Part shown: piece after piece, positions 23,418-31,854 of the stretch
How positions within the stretch are numbered: the stretch's first letter is position 1
Layout: the number at the start of each line of letters is the position of its first letter
NCBI GenBank assembly: GCA_937889595.1
Contig: CALAOR010000009.1
Span: forward strand, 1-33,810
Source: an uncultured bacterium
GTDB lineage: Bacteria > Oederibacteriota > PGYV01 > Palsa-1178
Length of the DNA: 33,810 nucleotides
Direction of reading: 5' to 3'
Position numbers and translations under genes: made by a program
Notes under the pieces: generated by a model
The model's input: only the letters and a program-made list of their open reading frames with translations
What the model was told of the DNA's origin: nothing
The model's database searches: none

Positions 23418-24847
23418 GTAAGTTTAAGTTCCCTCGCCGCTTTTGTTTCGTCGGGCCTTGAAATCCGCGTTGTTGAAGGCGCATTTTTTATTTTTTCAGG
23501 GTCGCTTATTGCCAAAGCCGCGATGTCTTTCATGGCTTCTATGAATAGATCGATTTCCTGCTTTGATTCTGTTTCCGTGGGCTCTATCATGATGGCTTCC
23601 TCCACCACCTGCGGAAAATATATGGTCGGAGGGTGATAACCGCGGTCAATTAACGCTTTTGCTATGTCCAAAGCGTGCACGCCGTTCTTGATCTGATTTT
23701 TGGCCGTGAATACGCATTCGTGCATGCATATCCTATCATACGGCAGGTCGTAAAAGGGTTTGAGTTTTACCATTATATAGTTTGCGTTTAGTACCGCCAT
23801 TTCAGACACATCTATAAGGCCTTCCTTCCCAAGCATCATTATATAGGTATAAGCCTTAAGTATGACCCCGAAGTTCCCGAAAAACGAGGCAACCTTTCCT
23901 ATTGAATCCCTGCTGCCCGCGGCTATGCAAAATTTCCCAGTCTTGTTCTTTTCCACGTATGGCTCGGGTAAAAAAGGCGCTATACGCTTTGATACGCCGA
24001 CTACGCCCGAACCGGGCCCGCCCCCGCCGTGCGGGGTTGAAAATGTCTTGTGCAGGTTTATGTGAACTATGTCAAAACCCATATCACCGGGCCTTACTTT
24101 GCCGAGTATGGCGTTTAAGTTCGCACCGTCATAATACATGACCGCGTCATGCTGCCCTGCTATTTCAACTATTTCCTTTATCTTTTTTTCAAAGACCCCC
24201 AGTGTGCTCGGCATGGTCATCATAACCCCGGCCACTTCATCGTTCATCTTTTCCCTGAAAATATCCACGTCCATGCCGCCCTCCGCATCCACGGGAACGG
24301 TAATTATGGAGTAGCCCGCGACCGCGGCTGAAGCCGGATTAGTGCCGTGCGCCGACTCGGGGACCACTATGTATTTTTTCTTATTGCCTTTTTTCCTGTG
24401 ATAGGCGGCCGTAAGCAGCATTCCCAAAAGTTCCCCGTGCGCGCCCGCATAGGGCTGCGTTGTGAATTTTTTCATGCCTGTTATTTCGCACAACAAGGAG
24501 GAAATATTGTATATGACTTCCATGGCGCCCTGCGCCGCGGACTCATCTATCATGGCCATGTAAGGGTGAAGCGCGGCAAAGCCCGGTATCACGCCTGCGG
24601 CTTCATTGACCTTGGGGTTGTATTTCATGGTGCAGGAACCCAAGGGATAAAATTCGGTATCCACGGAAAAATTCAGTTTTGACAATTTCGTATAATGCCT
24701 GACCACGTCAAGTTCGGACAGTTCGGGAAGGCTGCTCTCTGTGGAGCGCCTTAAAGACGCCGGTATTTTATTGATCGACTTTTCATCGGGAGTCCCCGCG
24801 CCCACCCCGTGCCTGCCTGATACGCTTTTTTCAAATATGTTTTCCAT
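23408..24847 (-). CDS. gcvPB: Glycine dehydrogenase (decarboxylating) subunit 2
   Basis: A 479-residue P-protein beta subunit of the two-subunit type. The PLP lysine is in HINLHKTFSTPHGGGGPGSG (about K267). Other family blocks include SCTMKYNPKVNE, AHGTNPASA and the late EPTETESKQEIDLF. With subunit 1 it decarboxylates glycine and passes the aminomethyl group to lipoyl-GcvH. ATG 24847 has GAGGGG five bases upstream; an in-frame start at 24859 would overlap gcvPA but lacks a site. It sits directly behind gcvPA in the usual order. Confidence 0.97.
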   Translation of the reverse strand: MENIFEKSVSGRHGVGAGTPDEKSINKIPASLRRSTESSLPELSELDVVRHYTKLSKLNFSVDTEFYPLGSCTMKYNPKVNEAAGVIPGFAALHPYMAMIDESAAQGAMEVIYNISSLLCEITGMKKFTTQPYAGAHGELLGMLLTAAYHRKKGNKKKYIVVPESAHGTNPASAAVAGYSIITVPVDAEGGMDVDIFREKMNDEVAGVMMTMPSTLGVFEKKIKEIVEIAGQHDAVMYYDGANLNAILGKVRPGDMGFDIVHINLHKTFSTPHGGGGPGSGVVGVSKRIAPFLPEPYVEKNKTGKFCIAAGSRDSIGKVASFFGNFGVILKAYTYIMMLGKEGLIDVSEMAVLNANYIMVKLKPFYDLPYDRICMHECVFTAKNQIKNGVHALDIAKALIDRGYHPPTIYFPQVVEEAIMIEPTETESKQEIDLFIEAMKDIAALAISDPEKIKNAPSTTRISRPDETKAARELKLTCF

Positions 24848-24855
24848 ATGTCCCC

Positions 24856-26181
24856 TCACAGTGCTGATTTAAAGGCAACAGCAAAGTCATCCATTTCTTT
24901 TTTCGTCCTTTTTTCCGTGGCCGCTATGATAAGATAGTTCTTTTTATCGGGATAATAAAGCGATGCGGGTATGCCGGCGGCGAACCCTTTTGCCAGCATT
25001 TTTTTAGCGAAAACAGCCGCGCCGCAATCAAGCTTAACCGTAAATTCATTGAACGTGGTTCCTTTTTTTATTTCCGCCAGTTTCTTTAATTTTGATTTTA
25101 AATATTCCGCTTTTTCAAAATTAACAAGGGATGCTTTCCTGAAGCCTTCCCTGCCCAAAAGCGCGAGGTACACGACGGCCCTTAATGCGCAAAGCGCCTG
25201 GTTTGAACATATGTTTGAAGTCGCTTTTTCCCTTCTTATATGCTGCTCCCTTGCCTGCAAAGTGAGCACGTAGCATTTTGTGCCGTTTTTATCCACGGTC
25301 TCTCCCACTATTCTTCCCGGCATTTTCCTTACGTATCCTTTTGACGCGGCCATGATCCCCAGATAAGGCCCTCCAAATGAAAGCGGCAGGCCCAAAGACT
25401 GTCCGTCAGCCACGGCAATATCAGCGTTCATTTCCCCGGGCGTCTTGAGGATCCCCAACGACATGGGGTAAAACACCGCTATCTTGGTAATTCCTTTTTC
25501 CTGCGCCGACTTGTATATATCCGAAAAATCATCGACTATACCGAAATAATTCGGGGTCTGCATGACCACGGCTGAAATACTTTCATCAAGCATTGATTTT
25601 ATCTTTTCCCTGTCCGTGTATATATCCTTCAGGTCAACTTCCATAATCTCTATTTTCTGGTTGGCGGCATAAGTTTTTACTATCTGCCTGTATATTGGGT
25701 TGACTCCTTTGTCTATTATCACCTTTGAGCGGTTATTGGTCCTGATGGCCATGGCGATCGCCTCGTATAAAGCAGTGCCTCCGTCATAAAGCGAGGCATT
25801 TGAAACTTCCAGGCCCGATAATTTCGCCATCATGGTCTGGTATTCAAAAATAGCCTGCAGCGTTCCCTGTGAAGCTTCAGGCTGGTACGGCGTATACGCG
25901 GTGTAAAATTCCGCGCGCGATGATATGGCGTCAACCGCTGCGGGTATAAAGTGGTCATAGTAACCGCCTCCCATGAAAACTGCGGCTGAAGTATTGTTTT
26001 TGGCGGCCATGGAATTTAAAACGCTTAGCGCTTCGTATTCAGTCATGCCTGCCGGGATTTTGAATGATTTTGGGGCCAAATCCGCCGGAATGTCCGCAAA
26101 TAATTCCTTGATGCCTGTCAGACCCGCGGCGCCGAGCATTTCCTTTACTTCGGCAGGTGTGTGCGGCGTGAATCCGGCCAT
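24856..26181 (-). CDS. gcvPA: Glycine dehydrogenase (decarboxylating) subunit 1
   Basis: A 441-residue P-protein alpha subunit. It starts with the family's FTPHTPAEVKEMLGAAG and contains FMGGGYYDHFIPA, EFYTAYTPYQPEASQGTLQA, NASLYDGGTALYEA and GRIVGETVDKNG, then REQHIRREKATSNICSNQAL. Length and motifs are complete. It forms the heteromeric P-protein with GcvPB. The start ATG shares its first base with the last base of the gcvH stop (TAATG), indicating coupled translation. Confidence 0.97.
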   Translation of the reverse strand: MAGFTPHTPAEVKEMLGAAGLTGIKELFADIPADLAPKSFKIPAGMTEYEALSVLNSMAAKNNTSAAVFMGGGYYDHFIPAAVDAISSRAEFYTAYTPYQPEASQGTLQAIFEYQTMMAKLSGLEVSNASLYDGGTALYEAIAMAIRTNNRSKVIIDKGVNPIYRQIVKTYAANQKIEIMEVDLKDIYTDREKIKSMLDESISAVVMQTPNYFGIVDDFSDIYKSAQEKGITKIAVFYPMSLGILKTPGEMNADIAVADGQSLGLPLSFGGPYLGIMAASKGYVRKMPGRIVGETVDKNGTKCYVLTLQAREQHIRREKATSNICSNQALCALRAVVYLALLGREGFRKASLVNFEKAEYLKSKLKKLAEIKKGTTFNEFTVKLDCGAAVFAKKMLAKGFAAGIPASLYYPDKKNYLIIAATEKRTKKEMDDFAVAFKSAL

Positions 26182-26570
26182 TATTCTTCCAGCCCGGATA
26201 AAAATGTTTTATAAGCCGCCGCGTTCATGAGGTTGGAGGTCTCGGACAAGTTTGATATTTCCATCTCAACGATCCAGCCTTCTTCATAAGGCGATTTATT
26301 CACGAGTTCAGGCGCATTTTCCAGCTTTGAATTTACAACAACAACTTTTCCCGTCATAGGCGAGTATATGTCGCTTGCCGCCTTTACCGATTCTATACCT
26401 GTCAATACCTCAAACTGTTTTACTGCTTTGCCCGCAACAGGCAGGTCCACGTAAGTTATGTCCCCGAGCTTATGCTGGGCATAGTCGGATATCCCGGCCT
26501 TTGCCTTATTACCTTCTATTTTAACCCACTCGTGCTCTTTGCTGTAAAAATATCCGTCTTTTACGTTCAT
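26181..26570 (-). CDS. gcvH: Glycine cleavage system H protein
   Basis: A 129-residue lipoyl carrier. It starts YFYSKEHEWVKIEG, and the lipoylated lysine is K63 in GIESVKAASDIYSP; the C-terminal helix region SPYEEGWIVEMEI is present. It shuttles the aminomethyl/dihydrolipoyl arm between P, T and L proteins. It is preceded by AGGAGG inside the end of gcvT and followed immediately by gcvPA. Confidence 0.98.
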   Translation of the reverse strand: MNVKDGYFYSKEHEWVKIEGNKAKAGISDYAQHKLGDITYVDLPVAGKAVKQFEVLTGIESVKAASDIYSPMTGKVVVVNSKLENAPELVNKSPYEEGWIVEMEISNLSETSNLMNAAAYKTFLSGLEE

Positions 26571-26571
26571 C

Positions 26572-27669
26572 TCATGCCTCCTGATATTTTATGGATGTGT
26601 TTTTTATGAAAGGCGGGGTGGTGATCCTGCCTGAAGTCTCTCCCTTATCAAGTTTTATAAGCACTTCATTTCCTTCTATGACTTTATCCGTGTCCAGGTA
26701 CATAAATCCAATCCCCTTGTTTAAGTGCGGTGAAAAAACCCCGCTGGTCACAAAACCACAGTCTGAGTTGTTAATGTGAACGCGGTTTGTGTGCCTTGGC
26801 GTCCTGCGCCCTTCTATGGCCACGCCCGTGAGTTTTTTTGTTATACCCGTCCTTTTTTGCTTGAGCAACGCTTCCCTGCCTATGAATTCTTTTTCAAAAT
26901 CCAGGAATTTTTCCATGCCTGCCTCAAGCGGGGTCACGCTCTCTGTTAATTCGTCCCCGTAAAGCGGCAGTCCCGCTTCCAGCCTTAATATGTCGCGCGC
27001 TCCCAAACCTGCGGGTTTAACCAGCGGGTCTGCCAGAAGTTTTTTCCACAGCTCCACGCCCTTGTCCGCGCTTATGTACAGTTCATAACCGAGTTCCCCG
27101 GTATATCCTGTCCTGCTTATGATATGGCGTCCGCCAAGCAGGTCAAAGGTATCAAACTGGAAATATTTAAGTTTTTTAATCGAATCGCCGACAAGTTTTT
27201 TCATGACTTCCATTGACTTCGGGCCCTGCAAATCTATCTTGACCGAGGCGCCTGATATGTCCTCAAATCCGGCTTCCTTGGAAAGGTTTGCTTTTATTTT
27301 TTTCGCGTCATGTTCTATGTTTGAAGCATTGACCACTATCATCCACTTGTCTTCTTTCATCCGGTACACTATGAGGTCGTCAATAGGCGTGCCATTGTCA
27401 TTTAATAAAAATCCGTAGCGGCAGGTTAAGGGCTTCATCTTGACTACCGGATTTGTGATGGTCTCATCCAGGGTTGATTTAGCCGGGTCCTCGGTTACGA
27501 TAAACTCGCCCATGTGGCATATGTCAAAAGCAGCCGCGGCAGTCCTGGTATATTTTGTTTCTTCGATTATGCTGCCGTAGTGTATGGGCATGTTCCAGCC
27601 CGCGAACGGAGCCATGAGAGCCTTTAGTTTGATGTGTTCATCATAGAGAACTGTATTTTTGTGATCCAT
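26572..27669 (-). CDS. gcvT: Glycine cleavage system T protein (aminomethyltransferase)
   Basis: A 365-residue tetrahydrofolate-dependent enzyme with FAGWNMPIHYGSIIEE near the N-terminus, FDICHMGEF, the folate-site region DDLIVYRM and SRTGYTGELGYEL, the acid region RDILRLEAGLPLYGDEL, and a C-terminal barrel. It releases ammonia and makes 5,10-methylene-THF from the GcvH-bound intermediate. ATG 27669 follows AAGGAT. It is the first gene of the operon, with a consensus-like promoter about 40 bases upstream. Confidence 0.97.
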   Translation of the reverse strand: MDHKNTVLYDEHIKLKALMAPFAGWNMPIHYGSIIEETKYTRTAAAAFDICHMGEFIVTEDPAKSTLDETITNPVVKMKPLTCRYGFLLNDNGTPIDDLIVYRMKEDKWMIVVNASNIEHDAKKIKANLSKEAGFEDISGASVKIDLQGPKSMEVMKKLVGDSIKKLKYFQFDTFDLLGGRHIISRTGYTGELGYELYISADKGVELWKKLLADPLVKPAGLGARDILRLEAGLPLYGDELTESVTPLEAGMEKFLDFEKEFIGREALLKQKRTGITKKLTGVAIEGRRTPRHTNRVHINNSDCGFVTSGVFSPHLNKGIGFMYLDTDKVIEGNEVLIKLDKGETSGRITTPPFIKNTSIKYQEA

Positions 27670-27708
27670 ATTATATCCTTGGGGGAAAATGTATTTTGAA
27701 CTGTTTTT

Positions 27709-27736
27709 AGTATATCAAATAACCCAAATGCGTCAA
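27709..27736 (-). promoter_or_regulatory. Sigma-70-type promoter of the gcv-lip operon
   Basis: TTGACG (27736-27731), 16 bases, TATACT (27714-27709) on the minus strand. The leader is only about 33 bases, too short for a glycine riboswitch, so none is present here. Confidence 0.75.
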
Positions 27737-27772
27737 GACGAAAAAAAAACAAAAACGCGGCCATGGCCTCCT

Positions 27773-28885
27773 TTAATTCACCCAAAAATTCATTACCCAC
27801 CGGAAATTCATATAGGCCTGCCATGTCATCATGTATGCAAGCACAATACCAAAAACCAGCTTTTCTTTTTTTTGTTTTGCTATCCATAGCGCAAACAGCA
27901 CCCACAGCGGATAAACCGCGCTTAAGTACCTCGCTATGGATTCGGAACTGTTTATGATGGAAAAAAACAACACGATAAAAAAGGCGTACGCCGCCTCATT
28001 CAGCTTCAAAAGTTTGCGCCCAAAATACAGTAAAAGGAGCGTCACTGTCATATAAATAAAGGACATGTTCACCCTAGTGTCGGTCACTTTAAGCTGGAGT
28101 TCAACCGTGAAATTCTTCAATGATTTCAAATAAGCCAAAAACGGGATAAAACTAATGCGGCCGCCTTTATACCACTGCGACTGGCCGTGCAGGAACGCAA
28201 TATAATCGTTATGAATGTGCTTCGAATAGAACATGTAAGCGGCTAATCCGGAAAAAATGGCCAAAAGATACAGGGCCAATTTATAGAACTCCTTTTTGAA
28301 ATCCTTGTATGCTCCATAATAACCGACAACGAACGGGATCATGATCAAAATACCGGCATTTCTTGTTGCCGCGGAAAGCATGCCGAAAAAAACCGCAGCA
28401 AGCCAGTTTTTTTCATTGATGTAATAAAAACCCATGATTGTAAGCATAAAAAACATGGATTCCGTGTAACTGGTTATGTAAAAAAGCGCTGTCGGAGCGC
28501 ACATGAAAAGCATTACCGACATTGACGCGATTTTTTTACCGTAATTTTTGTCTACCAGGTTGTAAAAATATACGATAGCGGCCAAAAGGCATGAATTTGA
28601 TACGGCAACACCGGCCCATAGGGTGTCTTTTATCAGGAACGTCATGGCTTTAACCGCCAAAGGGTATAACGGAAAAAAAACCATCCTCCAGGAAAGATCA
28701 TAGCCATGCTCGATTATGGCCCTGTAATGCCCGCTGTCCCAACATTCAAGGGAATCAGCCAGCATACTGCCGAATGGTATTGCCCTTGCGCGGAATATGT
28801 ACAACATAAATGTTATCAGGATAAACGTCAGCCACGTAAATGCTTTCGTGGCCAGGAATATCGCAACAGGCCTTTTAATCTGCAA
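27773..28885 (-). CDS. PIG-V/Gpi18-like membrane mannosyltransferase (GT-C)
   Basis: A protein of about 370 residues with about ten membrane segments. The first outer loop has WDSGHYRAIIEHGY, followed by FFPLYPLAVKAM, the signature of the PIG-V (GT76) family whose eukaryotic members add mannose to GPI from dolichol-P-mannose; bacterial homologues probably use polyprenyl-phosphate sugars. I favour TTG 28885, because AAAGGGG lies eight bases upstream; a TTG at 28924 extends the frame by 13 residues without a site. It lies downstream of a GT39 gene in the same direction. After its stop comes GGCCATGGCC and a T-rich run (27759-27722) that may end transcription weakly. Confidence 0.88.
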   Translation of the reverse strand: MQIKRPVAIFLATKAFTWLTFILITFMLYIFRARAIPFGSMLADSLECWDSGHYRAIIEHGYDLSWRMVFFPLYPLAVKAMTFLIKDTLWAGVAVSNSCLLAAIVYFYNLVDKNYGKKIASMSVMLFMCAPTALFYITSYTESMFFMLTIMGFYYINEKNWLAAVFFGMLSAATRNAGILIMIPFVVGYYGAYKDFKKEFYKLALYLLAIFSGLAAYMFYSKHIHNDYIAFLHGQSQWYKGGRISFIPFLAYLKSLKNFTVELQLKVTDTRVNMSFIYMTVTLLLLYFGRKLLKLNEAAYAFFIVLFFSIINSSESIARYLSAVYPLWVLFALWIAKQKKEKLVFGIVLAYMMTWQAYMNFRWVMNFWVN

Positions 28886-28970
28886 TTGCCGATCCCCTTT
28901 ATCAGGATTTTTAAAAAGTATCAATTTTTTATGCGGCAGCCGGGGTCGAACAGGCTTTTCCGGAAATATC

Positions 28971-31088
28971 TCAATAAATCTTCAGCACGCCCTTTTGGGC
29001 GTAAATGCCGTTGTAATAAAGTTTCACGGGCGATTTGGACCTGTTTAACAGCGGATTATAATCCTTTATAAGGAAATTTGCCAGGCCGGCAGGTATGTTG
29101 ACGAAACCCGCTTTTAACCTGATTATCTTCACGCTTATGTCCGGGCTTTCCTTTGAAGGGTTATATAATTCTACGGCAGCCTCAAAGTTGATCCCGGAAT
29201 ACACGGCGGAAAAAGTTATAATGCCGTTATCGATTTTTACTTTCAGGTCCTTTGCTTTTTTAGCATATATGGCCGCGAAAGCAGCCAGGTCTGTTTCATT
29301 GACCTCGAGTGAGTGCAGGTATACCCCCCCTATCGATAGTATGGAAAGGTTCCCGGCGTTAAGTTCCTCCGGATTTAAAAGAAGGTCCTTTATTTCAATA
29401 TCGGCGTTTTTTATTTTAAGCCCCGCGTCCCTGTGCTTAAAATCGCCGGCAAACCCTTCGGCAAAACCTACCCGTATGCTTTTTACCAGCGCGGTATCAG
29501 GCGCCACCTCTGTTTTGAACCTGAATTTCTTCGCGTCTTTTAAGTAAAACCCGAGCAGCTGCATGCTGCTTTTGTTCAGCCCGCTTTCAAACCGGTCCGG
29601 GTCCACGCTGATTTTGTCTTTCCTTTTATATAACATGGCGCGCGACCCGTCAGGCAGCGCGGTTTCATAAATTTTTCCATAGAACCCCGAAGCAGGCCCC
29701 TTGTTTTCCAAGACGTCTTTTGTTATCTGTTCCCTTTTATCCGAAGCTGTGAACACCGGCCCCTGCGCGCCGGTTTTTATGAGAAAATAATCCGCGAACA
29801 TGGGAAAGTTAAATATGCCCGATACCTGCAGATTCGGATAATAATTTTTTATATAAAAACCATAATTAATATTATTCATGGCCGGGATATCGGGAACCAG
29901 AACAAACACCCCCGGGCTTTTTGCCTTATCCAGTATTTCCATGATTTTCCAGTCGGCTTTAACCGGCCTTGCGGCCTGGGGCCAGGCAAAACCAAAAGGA
30001 TAGACCGCGAACGTATAACTTAAGACCGCGATTGCGGATACTGCAGCGGCAAAGGCCTTCGCGTTTTTTATCCAGTGCCTTATCATATATACCAGGTATG
30101 ACCCCGCGATTGCGGCAAAAGGAAGAGCCGGCATGATATACCTGTCTTTTTTATTCTGGAGCAATGTCATGAACAAAACCGGGACGAAAAAAAACAAAAG
30201 TATATCCATAAATTTCTTTTCTTTTTTGGCTATAATGAGTATGGCGCCGGCTGAACATATAAGCGCGGGTACGGGGCTTAAAAGCCCGGGCAGCATTTTG
30301 AAATAATAAATAAGCGATCCAATGGAGAATACCGAAGGAAGCCCTTCAACCCTGCCGCGGTCAAAAGAATACATTAATAGTTTGGAGACTACGGGGATTG
30401 CATGCCAGAGATACCACGGGCCGGCTGTTAAAAATATAATGCCAAAAAGTAAAAACAAATCCTGTTTCCTTATTTTTTCAGGTGTCTTTGCCTCATCAAC
30501 AAGCCTGAAAATAAACGGCATAGCGATATAAATCCAGTAGGTCCACTTCACGAGCATGGCAGCACCCATTGTCACACCCAGCAGTATAAGGGAGCGTTTT
30601 TGCCTGAACAAATCCGGGCCGGACAAAAGATAAACAGTAAACATCACAAGCGCGGTCAATGGCAGGTCAAGCATTAGGAAATGCCCCTGAGAATAAATCA
30701 GCGGGAACGCCATGGTCAGGCAGGACGCCGCGCACGCGGACAAAAAATCAAACCTGCGGCGCGTATACGCGAATACAGAGAATATGAGCAGAGCATGGAA
30801 CAGAACCATGGAATAAGTAAAGGAATCCATGTCATTGTTATGCAGCCCGAAAAAAGCCGCGATAAAAGGAACAAGCGGCGGGTAATAATTTTCCCGGGTC
30901 ACAAAATCTGGAATAACCTTTAAGGGATCGTGCTTTATGGTTTCGGCAAAAGCAGATGCCGCCTGCAGATGCACAGATTCATCCCAGGCCTGGGGCACAG
31001 TGTCAATACGCAGCCATATAAAGTTGGAAACCACGCAAAACAAAGCCAGCAAAGCCGGAAAAATCAGTTCCTTTTTATCCACAAACAC
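28971..31088 (-). CDS. GT39-like glycosyltransferase fused to a C-terminal DUF2993/LmeA-like domain
   Basis: A 705-residue protein. Residues 10-370 form a GT-C membrane domain with the catalytic-loop motif AWDESVHLQAASAFAE and the downstream YYPPLVPFIAAFFG, as in PMT_2/ArnT-like enzymes. A soluble region follows. From about residue 495 to the end is a beta-rich domain with FESGLNKSSMQLLGF, repeated 'ADIEIKDLLLNPEEL'-type strands and a final VKLYYNGIYAQKGVLKIY, whose pattern resembles DUF2993/LmeA lipid-binding domains. The fusion is inference from pattern. The start is probably GTG 31088, with a second GTG two codons later; no strong ribosome-binding site is visible. It lies just after a terminator, so expression may depend on readthrough. 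Confidence 0.82.
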   Translation of the reverse strand: MFVDKKELIFPALLALFCVVSNFIWLRIDTVPQAWDESVHLQAASAFAETIKHDPLKVIPDFVTRENYYPPLVPFIAAFFGLHNNDMDSFTYSMVLFHALLIFSVFAYTRRRFDFLSACAASCLTMAFPLIYSQGHFLMLDLPLTALVMFTVYLLSGPDLFRQKRSLILLGVTMGAAMLVKWTYWIYIAMPFIFRLVDEAKTPEKIRKQDLFLLFGIIFLTAGPWYLWHAIPVVSKLLMYSFDRGRVEGLPSVFSIGSLIYYFKMLPGLLSPVPALICSAGAILIIAKKEKKFMDILLFFFVPVLFMTLLQNKKDRYIMPALPFAAIAGSYLVYMIRHWIKNAKAFAAAVSAIAVLSYTFAVYPFGFAWPQAARPVKADWKIMEILDKAKSPGVFVLVPDIPAMNNINYGFYIKNYYPNLQVSGIFNFPMFADYFLIKTGAQGPVFTASDKREQITKDVLENKGPASGFYGKIYETALPDGSRAMLYKRKDKISVDPDRFESGLNKSSMQLLGFYLKDAKKFRFKTEVAPDTALVKSIRVGFAEGFAGDFKHRDAGLKIKNADIEIKDLLLNPEELNAGNLSILSIGGVYLHSLEVNETDLAAFAAIYAKKAKDLKVKIDNGIITFSAVYSGINFEAAVELYNPSKESPDISVKIIRLKAGFVNIPAGLANFLIKDYNPLLNRSKSPVKLYYNGIYAQKGVLKIY

Positions 31089-31140
31089 CGCCCGAAAAAA
31101 TTTTCTTTATTATACCACAAATCCGCAAAAAAAAATAAAA

Positions 31141-31165
31141 GCGCCGCAACTTAAAATTGCGGCGC
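31141..31165 (-). terminator. Strong Rho-independent terminator
   Basis: A perfect 9-bp stem (GCGCCGCAA/TTGCGGCGC) with a 7-base loop, followed on the minus strand by TTTTATTTTTTTTT. It lies between the 31343 promoter and the GT39-like gene. A short T-run on the other side may make it weakly bidirectional. Confidence 0.92.
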
Positions 31166-31225
31166 TTTTAGCCGGGTTGAACCTTCCCCGTGCTCGTGAA
31201 GCCCCTCTATAAGGCCTATGTTCAT
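31151..31225 (-). CDS. Possible 24-residue leader peptide ending in the terminator loop
   Basis: ATG 31225 opens a frame reading MNIGLIEGLHEHGEGSTRLK and four more residues, with its TAA inside the loop of the 31141-31165 terminator. There is no good ribosome-binding site. If translated, a ribosome would cover the 5' arm of the terminator, which could allow readthrough. It may equally be a chance frame in a structured RNA. Confidence 0.25.
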   Translation of the reverse strand: MNIGLIEGLHEHGEGSTRLKAPQF

Positions 31226-31342
31226 CTGTTGAATAAATATCAGCTAAAACTGCCTCTTTGCGGTGTTATGTAATCGAATATCAATACAGTTAAATGATTT
31301 AAATTCCCGTATTTGCCGATACTCAAACCCTTTATAGATAGG

Positions 31343-31371
31343 ATAATATTATTATTTAAAGGAATTGTCAA
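31343..31371 (-). promoter_or_regulatory. Sigma-70-type promoter of the 31131-31336 transcript
   Basis: TTGACA (31371-31366), a 17-base spacer and TATTAT (31348-31343) on the minus strand; the predicted start is near 31336. Confidence 0.82.
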
Positions 31372-31420
31372 TAGTTATTTTTTAGTTGGCTTATGGGTGT
31401 TACAAATATAAACTCCCGGT

Positions 31421-31837
31421 TTATCCTGTGATACGTTCCTCAAAAAAACTACGCACTTTCGCCGCAATTTGATGGTCCGTCAGCTTATCTGCGGTTTCCA
31501 CAGCCGCCACCCTGTCCTGATTGCCGGTTTTTTCCATGAATTTTTTCATTTCGTCCTTTGCCTCGCCCGGACCTAAAAGCAGGACTGATTCAGCATCCTT
31601 TACTGATTCTAAAACCTCTTTATAAAAAACATCGAGGTGCCCGCTGAAGTCCCTCAATTGCTTGTCATCCGAGGATACCAGAAGGGATTCATACGGCTGG
31701 ACAGAACGTACCCCGTCCAGGCGGCCATTTTGTTTTTCAACCTTAGACAATATTTGTTTCGTTACTTCCCCTTCATCCGACAAAATAACAACTGTAGCTT
31801 TCCTGTGATCGATCCACAAACCCGCAACTGGTTTCAT
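31421..31837 (-). CDS. Bacterial eRF1/pelota-like (baeRF-type) protein
   Basis: A 138-residue single-domain protein. It starts GLWIDHRKATVVIL and contains VLLLGPGEAKDEMKKFMEKT and a C-terminal KLTDHQIAAKVRSFFEE. The 'WIDH.kA' strand and GPGEAK motif are those of small bacterial proteins related to the middle domain of archaeo-eukaryotic eRF1/pelota, described as baeRF families and thought to act on stalled ribosomes or hibernation factors. It has no GGQ motif, so peptide release by the usual route is unlikely. ATG 31837 follows GGAGG. It is probably co-transcribed with the membrane protein 17 bases upstream. Confidence 0.8.
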   Translation of the reverse strand: MKPVAGLWIDHRKATVVILSDEGEVTKQILSKVEKQNGRLDGVRSVQPYESLLVSSDDKQLRDFSGHLDVFYKEVLESVKDAESVLLLGPGEAKDEMKKFMEKTGNQDRVAAVETADKLTDHQIAAKVRSFFEERITG

Positions 31838-31854
31838 AAAGCCTCCATTTATTT

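Larger units (their letters stand above)
31131..31336 (-). ncRNA. Candidate structured small RNA or regulatory leader (about 205 nt)
   Basis: A minus-strand transcription unit is framed by a consensus promoter (31371-31343) and a strong intrinsic terminator (31141-31165 plus T-run). Its 5' part folds into a long hairpin: 31318-31324 pairs with 31276-31282 (7 bp), directly continued by 31307-31313 with 31283-31289 (7 bp), with a 4-base bulge between. The 3' half is G-rich. It matches no riboswitch consensus I could compare from memory (glycine, TPP, FMN, SAM-I, c-di-GMP-I, guanidine). It could be a free small RNA (the size fits 6S or raiA-type RNAs) or an attenuator leader for the GT39-like gene at 31088. 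The whole gene-free interval 31089-31420 is accounted for by this unit and its promoter. Confidence 0.6.

Noticed and set aside
27670-27736. Glycine riboswitch before gcvT
   Set aside because: The promoter lies about 40 bases from the start codon, leaving no room for the aptamer, and no conserved glycine-riboswitch elements are seen.
31168-31225. tRNA- or tmRNA-like T-arm around GGTTCAACCC
   Set aside because: No acceptor stem, anticodon arm or tag frame can be built around it.
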